Source: Pseudomonadota bacterium (lineage in GTDB: Bacteria; Pseudomonadota; Alphaproteobacteria; Rhizobiales; Xanthobacteraceae). From it: 15,027 nucleotides of DNA. Under the pieces are notes generated by a model, which had not been told where the DNA came from, did no database searches, and was given only the letters and a program-made list of their open reading frames with translations. This document shows, piece after piece, positions 1-6,069 of the stretch (within the stretch, counting starts at the first letter, position 1; each line of letters opens with the position of its first letter). The stretch is taken from positions 1 to 15,027 of the forward strand of contig JAEZMT010000356.1 of the NCBI GenBank assembly GCA_023442085.1, written 5' to 3'. The position numbers and the translations under genes are program-made.

Positions 1-128
1 ACGCCATTGGTCTGCATGGCCTCCAGATGGCCGCCGCGGGCCACCAGGCTGACCTCGGCACCGGCATGGGCGAGCTGCACGCCCAGATAGCCGCCGATGG
101 CCCCGGCGCCGTAAATGCATACCTTCAT
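1..128 (-). CDS. Ketopantoate reductase (PanE/ApbA) family protein, N-terminal part; candidate oxalyl-CoA reductase
   Basis: Only the first 42 codons lie in the window; the gene runs off the left edge. The minus strand reads MKVCIYGAGAIGGYLGVQLA and then a basic AR-GGH segment. This is the Rossmann dinucleotide-binding start (GxGxxG at about residues 7-12) typical of 2-dehydropantoate 2-reductases. The ATG at 128 is preceded on the minus strand by a strong AGGGAGGA ribosome binding site. It is divergent from the IclR regulator. In Methylobacterium extorquens a protein annotated PanE2 was reported to be involved in reducing oxalyl-CoA to glyoxylate. The oxalate genes in this window make that role plausible here, but 42 residues cannot separate it from a true pantothenate-pathway enzyme. 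Family assignment is confident; substrate is inference. Confidence 0.8.
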   Translation of the reverse strand, partial: MKVCIYGAGAIGGYLGVQLAHAGAEVSLVARGGHLEAMQTNG

Positions 129-156
129 GGCAGATCCTCCCTGCTGACCGCGCTCT

Positions 157-177
157 ATTACGTATTATGTATGCCAG
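157..177. promoter_or_regulatory. Near-palindrome and shared 10-mer upstream of the panE-like gene
   Basis: The block holds ATTACGTATT (157-166, near-palindromic) followed by TGTATGCCAG (168-177). Read on the minus strand, toward the panE-like gene, the latter is CTGGCATACA. The same 10-mer occurs on the plus strand at 1228-1237 upstream of tctC. Its position 40-50 bases before the start codon suits an operator or promoter element. Binding is not shown; this is inference from repetition and location. Confidence 0.35.
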
Positions 178-200
178 GATAAGGGACGAGCCCGGCGTCC

Positions 201-214
201 GGCAAGTGCTTGCC
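201..214. promoter_or_regulatory. Dyad symmetry in the panE-iclR divergent region
   Basis: The arms GGCAAG (201-206) and CTTGCC (209-214) are perfect inverted repeats around a 2-base centre. It lies in the 206-base divergent spacer. It could be an operator half or part of a small hairpin; nothing identifies the protein that would bind. Confidence 0.3.
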
Positions 215-224
215 ACCATAATAA

Positions 225-239
225 TGGAAATTAATTCCG
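225..239. promoter_or_regulatory. Candidate IclR-family operator
   Basis: TGGAAATTAATTCCG matches 12 of the 14 defined positions of the E. coli IclR box as I recall it (TGGAAATNATTTCCA). It lies about 96 bases upstream of the iclR-type start and about 97 bases upstream of the divergent panE-like start, so one site could control both genes. The match comes from reading by eye. The regulator here is a different IclR-family member from E. coli IclR, so the assignment is tentative. Confidence 0.4.
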
Positions 240-334
240 CAACGTGGAAAATTTGACGCAGGGGCAGCGCGCGGGTTGGACGCCGGCGAGGGGAGGGATA
301 GGCTGGCAGCAACGAAGCGGGAGGAAGAAGCGGC

Positions 335-1189
335 ATGCCCGACACCGACGTCGCACCACGGCGCAGGGGACGGCCGGCATCCGGCACGTCGTCGGAGGGC
401 GGAGCGGAGGTCCAGTCGCTGGATCGCGCCATCGCCCTGTTGCGTGTGGTGGCGGATCAGGACGGCATGGCGCTGGCGGAGATCGCGCGGCGCGCCGAAC
501 TGCCTGTGTCCACCGTGCATCGCCTTCTGACCACGCTGGAGAAGCGGCAGTTGGTCAATCACGACCTGTCCACCGGGCTCTGGACGGTGGGTCTGGGCCT
601 GTTCCGCATCGGCTCGGCCTACCTGCGCATCCGCAAGCTGCCGGACATCGGCCGCCCGGTGATTCGCCGTCTCCTCCACGAGACGGACGAAACCGTGAAC
701 CTCGCCATGTTCGATGCGATGGAGCTGGTGGTGGTTGCGCAGGCGGAGGCCCATGCGCCGGTGCGTGCCTTCTTCCGTCTCGGGGCGCGGCTGCCGTTGC
801 ATGCGACGGCCGCCGGCAAGGCCGTGCTGGCAGCCGCAAGTCCGTCGTTCCGCGGCGCCTGTCTGGCGCAGGTGCGCTATGAGCCTTTCACGACGGCCAC
901 CCGCCGCGAGGAGCGGGCGCTCATGGATGACGTCTCCGAAATCCTGGAGCGCGGGTTCGCCGTGGACCGGGAGGAGCATGCCCCCGGCATGCGCGCGGTG
1001 GCGGCGGCCATACTCAACGAGTGGCGCGATCCCATCGGAGCCGTGTCGGTTTCCGGCCCGGCGGTGCGGATGAGCGAGGACCGCATCCTGCGTCTGGGCC
1101 GGCGCGTGGTCGCGGCAGCGGAACAGATGACACGCCTGTACTCGGGTGCCGATGAAACGCTCCCGCAGGACTATGCCGCGTTCAGGTGA
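335..1189 (+). CDS. IclR-family transcriptional regulator, possibly glyoxylate- or oxalate-pathway responsive
   Basis: This 284-residue protein has the usual IclR layout. A basic AT-hook-like RRRGRP (residues 9-14) is followed by a winged helix-turn-helix at about 27-90, with the recognition segment LPVSTVHRLLTTLEK. The effector domain runs from about 95 onward and includes LHATAAGKA (155-163), GFAVDREEHAPGMR (207-220) and the terminal VSVSGP strand. The ATG at 335 is chosen because GGGAGGAAG lies just upstream. The RIGSAYLR, VRAFFR and REE-PGMR blocks recall the BhcR/AllR-like branch that senses glyoxylate. That is family memory, not an alignment. It sits between a divergent reductase and the transporter operon, so it is the likely local regulator of both. 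The effector is unknown. Confidence 0.9.
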   Translation: MPDTDVAPRRRGRPASGTSSEGGAEVQSLDRAIALLRVVADQDGMALAEIARRAELPVSTVHRLLTTLEKRQLVNHDLSTGLWTVGLGLFRIGSAYLRIRKLPDIGRPVIRRLLHETDETVNLAMFDAMELVVVAQAEAHAPVRAFFRLGARLPLHATAAGKAVLAAASPSFRGACLAQVRYEPFTTATRREERALMDDVSEILERGFAVDREEHAPGMRAVAAAILNEWRDPIGAVSVSGPAVRMSEDRILRLGRRVVAAAEQMTRLYSGADETLPQDYAAFR

Positions 1190-1206
1190 GGGTGGCTGAC
1201 CTAACT

Positions 1207-1221
1207 GAAATACAGTATTCC
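1207..1221. promoter_or_regulatory. Candidate operator palindrome upstream of tctC
   Basis: GAAATAC-A-GTATTCC is an almost perfect 15-base inverted repeat (one mismatched pair). Its core ATACAGTATT recurs exactly at 5230-5239, overlapping the predicted -10 of the gntR-oxc promoter. The shared core suggests one regulator controls uptake and catabolism. The locally encoded GntR/FadR-type protein is the first candidate, because such sites are typically short palindromes with GTAT/ATAC arms. Binding is inferred. Confidence 0.45.
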
Positions 1222-1227
1222 AAAGAT

Positions 1228-1237
1228 CTGGCATACA
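1228..1237 (+). promoter_or_regulatory. CTGGCATACA element shared with the panE upstream region
   Basis: This 10-mer is identical to the minus-strand sequence at 168-177 and points toward tctC, as the other copy points toward the panE-like gene. It lies 31 bases before the predicted -35 box. A common operator or activator site for the transporter and the reductase is plausible but rests on two occurrences. Confidence 0.35.
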
Positions 1238-1267
1238 ACGTACCTAATTCCGAATTGAAAATTCCAA

Positions 1268-1295
1268 TTGACACCCCTCCCTTCGTCTATACTCT
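1268..1295 (+). promoter_or_regulatory. Predicted sigma-70-type promoter of the tctCBA operon
   Basis: A perfect TTGACA (1268-1273) is followed after 16 bases by TACTCT (1290-1295). A better -10 match, TATACT at 1288-1293, would leave only a 14-base spacer. The -35 is convincing and the -10 is weak, so the promoter may need an activator. The palindrome and repeats immediately upstream fit such control. It would give a leader of about 240 bases before tctC. Confidence 0.45.
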
Positions 1296-1463
1296 TGCCA
1301 AGCCGCCGTAACGGCAACGGTGGGAACGCCAACGATTATGCCGGAAAAAATCGCGGATCGGTCAAGGTCCGCGAAGTTCAAACAGGCTGAAGTCCCGGTT
1401 TCGTCCGCTCCATAGAGGCTAAGCCCAGGAACAGGACGATCAGAAATGCTTTCGGGAACCTCG

Positions 1464-1481
1464 CCGGCGCATGGTCGCCGG
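1464..1481 (+). other. Hairpin in the tctC leader
   Basis: CCGGCG (1464-1469) pairs perfectly with CGCCGG (1476-1481) around the 6-base loop CATGGT. It lies about 65 bases before the tctC start and does not cover the ribosome binding site. It may stabilise the leader; no specific function is evident. Confidence 0.4.
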
Positions 1482-1545
1482 TTGATATAAGCTCTGGAAT
1501 TGCGATCCGCACACAAAACAACGCGGACGCGGGGAGGAAAATCAG

Positions 1546-2562
1546 ATGCATTCGGCAATCGCCACGATCGTCAGGAGAGGTGTGGCTGCGCTCGCGGTCA
1601 CGGCGGCGCTCGCTCCGGCCATGGCCCACGCGGCCTGGGAGCCCACCAAGACAGTGGAATTCATCGTGCCCGCCGGTACCGGCGGTGGCGCCGACCAGAT
1701 GGCCCGGATGATTCAGGGCATCGTCCAGAAGAACAACCTGATGAGCCAGCCGCTCGTCGTCATCAACAAGTCCGGCGGTGCCGGCGCCGAGGGCTTCCTC
1801 GACGTGAAGGGCTCCAACCGGAACCCCCACAAGATCATCATCTCGCTCTCGAATCTCTTCACCACTCCGCTCGCCACGGGCGTGCCCTTCTCCTGGAAGG
1901 ACATGACCCCGGTCTCCATGCTGGCGCTGGACGAATTCGTCCTGTGGGTGAACGCCAAGGCGCCCTACAACGATGTGAAGGGCTTCCTCGACGCGCTCAA
2001 GGCCGCCTCCGGCGACCAGACCTTCAAGATGGGTGGCACCGGCTCCAAGCAGGAAGACCAGATCATCACCGCCGCCATCGAGCAGAAGACCGGCGCCAAG
2101 TTCATCTACGTGCCCTACAAGGGCGGCGGCGATGTCGCGGCCCAGCTGGTCGGCGGTCACGTGACTGCCTCGGTCAACAACCCCATCGAGGCGGTGTCCC
2201 AGTGGCGCGCGGGTGAGCTGAAGCCGCTCTGCGTGTTCGACTACCAGCGGCTGCCCTACAAGGAGCCCATCGCCAACGGCAAGTCCTGGGCCGATATCCC
2301 GACCTGCAAGGAATCCGGCCTCGACATCGAATATCTGATGCTGCGCGGCATCCTCATGCCCCCGAATGCAACCAAGGATCAGGTCGATTACTTCGTCGAG
2401 CTGTTCAAGAAGGTCCGCGCCACGCCCGAGTGGCAGGAATTCATGCAGAAGGGGGCCTTCAACACGACGGCTCTGAGCGGTCCGGAGTATGCGGCCTGGC
2501 TCACCAAGGCTGAGGCCACCCACAAGGACCTCATGGAGAAGGCGGGCTTCGTCGCGAAGTAG
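1546..2562 (+). CDS. tctC: Tripartite tricarboxylate transporter periplasmic substrate-binding protein (TctC/Bug family)
   Basis: This 338-residue protein has a clear signal peptide: positively charged IVRR, a hydrophobic AALAVTAALAPAM core and a likely cleavage after AHA at about residue 29. The mature part opens with VEFIVPAGTGGGADQMAR, the hallmark first strand and phosphate-loop-like turn of Bug receptors. VINKSGGAGAEGF and the VPYKGGGDVAAQLVGGHV segment that forms the ligand pocket follow. Length fits the family. The ATG at 1546 follows GGGGAGGA with good spacing. It captures a carboxylate in the periplasm and delivers it to TctAB. The ligand cannot be read from the sequence. Its place between an IclR gene and the oxalate genes suggests oxalate or a related acid (inference). 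A hairpin follows at 2641-2660. Confidence 0.93.
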   Translation: MHSAIATIVRRGVAALAVTAALAPAMAHAAWEPTKTVEFIVPAGTGGGADQMARMIQGIVQKNNLMSQPLVVINKSGGAGAEGFLDVKGSNRNPHKIIISLSNLFTTPLATGVPFSWKDMTPVSMLALDEFVLWVNAKAPYNDVKGFLDALKAASGDQTFKMGGTGSKQEDQIITAAIEQKTGAKFIYVPYKGGGDVAAQLVGGHVTASVNNPIEAVSQWRAGELKPLCVFDYQRLPYKEPIANGKSWADIPTCKESGLDIEYLMLRGILMPPNATKDQVDYFVELFKKVRATPEWQEFMQKGAFNTTALSGPEYAAWLTKAEATHKDLMEKAGFVAK

Positions 2563-2640
2563 GCCCGCGTGCAAGGTTCGCGGCGCCCGGACCGTAGTGG
2601 CTTAAGGGCCGCCGGCACCGGGAAGGGCAGGGACGGCAGA

Positions 2641-2660
2641 GGCTGCGCCAAGGCGCAGCC
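2641..2660 (+). other. Strong intercistronic hairpin between tctC and tctB
   Basis: GGCTGCGCC (2641-2649) and GGCGCAGCC (2652-2660) form a perfect 9-base inverted repeat separated by only AA (in practice 8 pairs with a 4-base loop). No T-tract follows, so a simple intrinsic terminator is unlikely. Its place, 78 bases after the tctC stop in a 256-base spacer, suits 3'-end protection or partial termination, leaving more receptor mRNA than membrane-subunit mRNA. The rest of the spacer shows no gene. Confidence 0.6.
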
Positions 2661-2818
2661 GAGCCGGCCGATGACCCTTCGCGCCGCTCTGGGAAGCCTA
2701 TCCGGGACGCCGCGCGGCACGTGCCCGCCGTGCGCCCCGGCCGTGAACGGCCCCGTTTGAAGCCCCGCAGGACCCTCGACACGGTTGCCTGACAAGGGGC
2801 GCTTCAAGGATCTGACCC

Positions 2819-3343
2819 ATGAGCATCGACAGCGGACACCACGTCCCCACCGCCCATAATGAGAAGACCGTCACCAACCGCACCATGGACGCGGTCGTGG
2901 CGGTGCTGTTCATGGCCCTTGCGGCCGTCGTCATGTCGGACAGCTGGCGCGTCGGCGCGAGCTGGGCGTCGGACGGCCCGCAGGCCGGCTACTTTCCCTT
3001 CTACGTCGGCCTCATCATGTTCATCGCCGCCACCACCACCCTGGTACAGGCGCTGGTGAGCCGCCATCCGGACCTTGGAAACTTCGTCGATCGCTCACAG
3101 CTCGTCTCTGTGATGCAGGTGTTGATCCCGACGACGGTCTATGTGGGCTTGATCTTCCTCGTCGGAATCTATCTCGCCTCGGCGGTGTTCATCGCCTTCT
3201 TCATGTGGTGGCTCGGCAAATACCCCGTGGCGAAGATCATTCCCGTGGCCGTGGGCGTGCCGCTCGTCCTCTTCGTGATGTTCGAGATCTGGTTCCTGGT
3301 GCCGCTGCCCAAGGGTCCGCTCGAGACCGCGCTCGGCTACTGA
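2819..3343 (+). CDS. tctB: Tripartite tricarboxylate transporter small membrane subunit TctB
   Basis: This 174-residue membrane protein has a cytoplasmic N-terminal tail of about 20 residues. Hydrophobic segments lie at about 23-40, 58-80, 100-131 (long enough for two helices) and 138-162. The GYFPFYVG motif at 57-64 is characteristic of TctB proteins, where the loop before the second helix carries G-(Y/F)-(F/W)-P. The ATG at 2819 has AAGGA eight bases upstream. TctB is the poorly conserved small subunit that pairs with the large TctA subunit in the inner membrane. The gene order C-B-A is the classical one. Spacers of about 250 bases on both sides are longer than usual for a TTT operon. Confidence 0.9.
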   Translation: MSIDSGHHVPTAHNEKTVTNRTMDAVVAVLFMALAAVVMSDSWRVGASWASDGPQAGYFPFYVGLIMFIAATTTLVQALVSRHPDLGNFVDRSQLVSVMQVLIPTTVYVGLIFLVGIYLASAVFIAFFMWWLGKYPVAKIIPVAVGVPLVLFVMFEIWFLVPLPKGPLETALGY

Positions 3344-3354
3344 GCACGCGGGGA

Positions 3355-3373
3355 TGCCGGTTCCTTGCCGGCA
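3355..3373 (+). other. Hairpin after tctB
   Basis: TGCCGG (3355-3360) pairs with CCGGCA (3368-3373) around a 7-base loop, 11 bases after the tctB stop. No T-tract follows. It is the second hairpin inside the transporter operon. The 244-base spacer to tctA (3344-3587) holds no supported gene; the open frame that crosses it is only an alternative frame of tctB and tctA. Confidence 0.4.
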
Positions 3374-3587
3374 CCGCACAGGTTGAGCCGACGGTCCGCT
3401 CTCCGGCGCAGGCCTTCGGGATGATCGCCGCCCCCGTCGTCACGGGAGCCGCAAACGCGGGCAACGCCGCCGGCCGTCACGGACCCGGGCAAGCCCCATC
3501 GACCAGACATCGACGCACATCAGACAACGTGCCCGTCCCGCGCGAGCCGCCACAAGAGCGGCCCAGGGGGGCGCAACGGAGGACCCC

Positions 3588-5102
3588 GTGGAAGCGCTCA
3601 CGTCACTCATCGGAGGGTTCGGTGTCCTCGCCGACCCCATGAACATCATCTACATGTTCGTCGGCATCGCGCTCGGCGTCCTCATCGGCGTGCTGCCGGG
3701 GCTGGGCGGCGCTAACGGCGTCGCGATCCTCCTGCCGCTCACCTTCTCCATGACGCCGGTCTCGGCGATCATCATGCTCTCCTCCATCTACTGGGGAGCG
3801 CTGTTCGGCGGCGCCATCACCTCGATCCTGTTCAACATTCCCGGTGAGCCCTGGAGCGTCGCCACAACCTTCGACGGGCATCCCATGGCCCAGAAGGGGA
3901 AGGCCGGCGAGGCGCTGACGGGGGCCTTCACCGGCTCCTTCATCGGCGCCTTCTTCGCCGTGCTGCTCATCACCTTCCTCGCCCCGGTCATCGCCAAGTT
4001 CGCCCTCCAGTTCGGGCCGGCGGAATTCTTCGCGGTCTATCTTCTCACCTTCTGCGCCTTCGTCGGCATGGGGCGTGAGCCAGCAGCAAAGGTCATTTCG
4101 GCCATGATGCTCGGCTTCGCCCTCGCGGCGGTGGGCATCGACACGGTGACCGGTCAGCTGCGCATGACCTTCGGCTCGGTGGAGCTGCTGCGCGGCTTCG
4201 ACTTCCTGGTGGCGGTCATCGGCCTGTTCGGCGTGGGCGAGATCCTGCTCACCATGGAGGAAGGCCTCGCCTTCAAGGGCAAGAGCGCCGCCATCAACGC
4301 CAAGGTGGTGTGGGAGACCTGGAAGAAGCTGCCGCGCTACTGGGTCGGCTGCCTGCGCTCGGCCATCGTCGGCTGCTGGATGGGCGTGACCCCCGGCGGC
4401 GCCACGCCCGCCTCCTTCATGAGCTACGGCCTCGCCAAGAAGTTCTCCAAGAACGGAAACAACTTCGGCAAGGGTGAGCTGGAGGGCGTGGTGATGCCGG
4501 AAGTGGCGGCCCACGCCGCCGGCACCTCGGCGCTGCTGCCCATGCTCACCCTGGGCATTCCCGGCTCGCCCACCGCGGCGGTGCTGCTGGGTGGCCTCCT
4601 CATCTGGGGTCTGCAGCCCGGCCCGCTGCTCTTCGTGGAGCAGAAGGACTTCGTGTGGGGCCTCATCGCCTCGATCTACCTCGGCAACATCGCCGGCCTG
4701 ATCGTGGTGCTGACCACCGTCCCGATCTTCGCGGCCATCCTGCGCATCCCGTTCAGCGTGATCGCGCCGGTCATCCTCGTGATCTGCGCGGTGGGCGCCT
4801 ACACGGTCCACAATGCGGGGCTCGATATCGCGGTCATGCTGATCTTCGGCGTCATCGGCTATCTGTTCAAGAAGCTCCAGTATCCGCTGGCGCCTCTGGT
4901 GCTGGCCCTGGTGCTCGGCGACATGGCCGAATCGTCCTTCCGGCAGGCCATGCTGGTCTCGCAGGGCCACCTCTCCATCTTCTGGTCCAACCCGCTGGTG
5001 GGCTCCATCGTCACCCTGGCGCTGGTGATGCTGGTGTGGCCGCTGGTGTCGAAGGTCATGGCCCGCCTCAACGGGCGCAAGGAGCCGGCGGCTGCTGAGT
5101 GA
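3588..5102 (+). CDS. tctA: Tripartite tricarboxylate transporter large permease subunit TctA
   Basis: This 504-residue polytopic protein is of normal family length, with about a dozen hydrophobic segments. The diagnostic first half contains GVLPGLGGANGVAILLP (34-50) and YWGALFGGAITSILFNIPGE (68-87), then a TTFDGHPMAQKGKAGEAL block. The internal repeat contains GVTPGGATPASFMSYGLAKK followed by GTSALLPMLTLGIPGSPTAA. I use the GTG at 3588 because GGAGG precedes it by five bases and it gives the usual N-terminus; the next in-frame ATG is codon 18, without a good site. TctA forms the ion-coupled translocation path in the inner membrane. A strong hairpin directly after the stop probably ends the transporter transcript. 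Confidence 0.95.
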   Translation: MEALTSLIGGFGVLADPMNIIYMFVGIALGVLIGVLPGLGGANGVAILLPLTFSMTPVSAIIMLSSIYWGALFGGAITSILFNIPGEPWSVATTFDGHPMAQKGKAGEALTGAFTGSFIGAFFAVLLITFLAPVIAKFALQFGPAEFFAVYLLTFCAFVGMGREPAAKVISAMMLGFALAAVGIDTVTGQLRMTFGSVELLRGFDFLVAVIGLFGVGEILLTMEEGLAFKGKSAAINAKVVWETWKKLPRYWVGCLRSAIVGCWMGVTPGGATPASFMSYGLAKKFSKNGNNFGKGELEGVVMPEVAAHAAGTSALLPMLTLGIPGSPTAAVLLGGLLIWGLQPGPLLFVEQKDFVWGLIASIYLGNIAGLIVVLTTVPIFAAILRIPFSVIAPVILVICAVGAYTVHNAGLDIAVMLIFGVIGYLFKKLQYPLAPLVLALVLGDMAESSFRQAMLVSQGHLSIFWSNPLVGSIVTLALVMLVWPLVSKVMARLNGRKEPAAAE

Positions 5103-5108
5103 CAAACG

Positions 5109-5137
5109 GCGGGCGGGGGTTAACGGCCTCCGCCCGC
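5109..5137 (+). terminator. Probable terminator hairpin after tctA
   Basis: GCGGGCGG (5109-5116) pairs perfectly with CCGCCCGC (5130-5137). The stem extends inward by one G-U and two G-C pairs to 11 pairs around the loop TTAACGG. It starts six bases after the tctA stop. No clear T-run follows, so termination may be Rho-assisted or incomplete. Its position and stability fit the end of the tctCBA unit before the next promoter. Confidence 0.55.
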
Positions 5138-5205
5138 ACCGCATCTTCCAGGCGGATGACGCTTGGTCGTGCTGCGGCGCGCAATCGAATTCCCGGCAGA
5201 CGGGA

Positions 5206-5234
5206 TTGATATGGCGCAATGAACACCGTATACA
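5206..5234 (+). promoter_or_regulatory. Predicted sigma-70-type promoter of the gntR-oxc operon
   Basis: TTGATA (5206-5211) and TATACA (5229-5234) are separated by 17 bases, a good housekeeping-type promoter in an otherwise GC-rich region. It is 67 bases upstream of the gntR start. The -10 is overlapped by a palindrome shared with the tctC upstream region, the classic arrangement for repression. Confidence 0.6.
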
Positions 5235-5241
5235 GTATTTC
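5227..5241. promoter_or_regulatory. Candidate operator overlapping the gntR-oxc -10 box
   Basis: CGTATAC-A-GTATTTC shares the core ATACAGTATT and overall arm layout with the palindrome at 1207-1221. Overlap with the predicted -10 would block RNA polymerase when occupied. The adjacent GntR/FadR-type gene is the natural candidate for binding and autoregulation. No binding data; inferred from repetition and position. Confidence 0.5.
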
Positions 5242-5300
5242 ACGGATGAGGAACGCCTCGACAGAAGGCGGCCGCTTCCACGGGAGAGGAAGTCCAGGTC

Positions 5301-6029
5301 GTGCAGACGCCCGTGCATCAGACGCCCGCGCATGAGGTCGTTGATCCTCCGAAGCTCAAGGTCGAGCCTCTGGAGGCCGCGTCCAGCCTGCGCATGCTGG
5401 CCTACGACGCCCTGAAGCGCGCTATCACGCAGATGGACATCTACGGCTCGACCACTGAATTCCGTCTCGACGAGCGCCAGCTCTCCGAGACCCTGGGCGT
5501 GTCGCGGACCCCGATCCGCGAGGCCATGACCGTTCTGGAGCAGGAGGGCTTCGTGCGCTCCGTTCCGCGCCGCGGCATCTTCGTGGTGCGCAAGACCAAG
5601 CGCGAGATCCTCGACCTCATCGTGGTCTGGGCGGCGCTGGAGGCGATGGCGGCGCGGCTGGCCGCGACCCATGCCTCGGACCACGAGATCGCGAGTCTGC
5701 GCCGGCTCTTCCACGAGTTCGAGGCGCAGCCGCTCGCCAACCACATGAACGAGTATTCGGAGGCGAACATCGCCTTCCATCAGGCGGTGATCCGCATGGG
5801 CGGCTGCCGACTGATCGTGGACATGACCGAGAACCTGTTCCTGCACATGCGCGCCATCCGCGCGATCTCGGTGCGGCAGGAGAACCGGCACGAAATCTCC
5901 ATGCGGGAACACATGGCGATCATCGATGCGCTCGAGAAGCGGGACCCAGATCTCGCCGAGCGCCTGGTGCGGGAACACACCATGGGCCTCGCGGCTCATG
6001 TGGAACGGCACGGCGTCTTCCCCGAATAG
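5301..6029 (+). CDS. GntR-family (FadR/FCD subfamily) transcriptional regulator
   Basis: This 242-residue protein has an N-terminal winged helix-turn-helix at about residues 30-97. It includes RQLSETLGVSRTPIREAMTV and the wing RSVPRRGIFVV. An all-helical FCD ligand domain follows at about 105-230. Candidate FCD metal ligands are visible as N156, H160 (NIAFH), H204 (REHMAII) and H226 (REHTMGL); the first is commonly Asp in this family. The start is GTG at 5301 after GAGAGGA; a 30-residue tail precedes the DNA-binding domain and there is no other in-frame start with a better site. It lies 40 bases before oxc in the same direction, so they are probably cotranscribed. FCD regulators often bind small organic acids, so oxalate, formate or an intermediate is a possible effector (inference). 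Confidence 0.92.
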   Translation: MQTPVHQTPAHEVVDPPKLKVEPLEAASSLRMLAYDALKRAITQMDIYGSTTEFRLDERQLSETLGVSRTPIREAMTVLEQEGFVRSVPRRGIFVVRKTKREILDLIVVWAALEAMAARLAATHASDHEIASLRRLFHEFEAQPLANHMNEYSEANIAFHQAVIRMGGCRLIVDMTENLFLHMRAIRAISVRQENRHEISMREHMAIIDALEKRDPDLAERLVREHTMGLAAHVERHGVFPE

Positions 6030-6069
6030 GCCGGTTACAGGCCACGGAACGGCGCCCTAGGAGATCCTC

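Larger units (their letters stand above)
1190..1545 (+). other. Intergenic region and long leader between iclR and tctC
   Basis: These 356 bases hold no convincing gene. The first 85 bases or so are AT-rich against the background and carry a palindrome (1207-1221), the CTGGCATACA repeat (1228-1237), two AATTCC copies (1246-1251 and 1260-1265) and a TTGACA box (1268-1273). The remainder would be a leader of roughly 240 bases if transcription starts near 1302. That leader has a weak dyad (CGCGGA 1352-1357 with TCCGCG 1368-1373) and a perfect 6-base stem at 1464-1481. I see no known riboswitch pattern. Confidence 0.6.

Noticed and set aside
158..1234. 358-codon minus-strand frame over iclR
   Set aside because: It is antisense to a clear IclR gene and would overlap the divergent control region; no domain is visible.
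1288..1293. TATACT as the -10 paired with TTGACA at 1268
   Set aside because: The spacer would be only 14 bases, too short for a normal sigma-70 promoter; TACTCT at 16 bases is weaker but properly spaced.
1302..1545. Riboswitch in the tctC leader
   Set aside because: There are only two simple stems and no recognisable aptamer pattern; kept as a structured leader only.
1378..2574. 398-codon minus-strand frame over tctC, and similar ones over frc1 (7974-9134), frc2 (9845-11188) and sucD (12452-13750)
   Set aside because: All mirror confirmed plus-strand genes and have shadow-type composition without domains.
3603..6011. 802-codon open frame on the minus strand
   Set aside because: It lies antisense to tctA and gntR, is rich in His, Arg, Asp and Glu with low complexity, and has no recognisable domain. 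It follows from GC-rich third positions on the plus strand.
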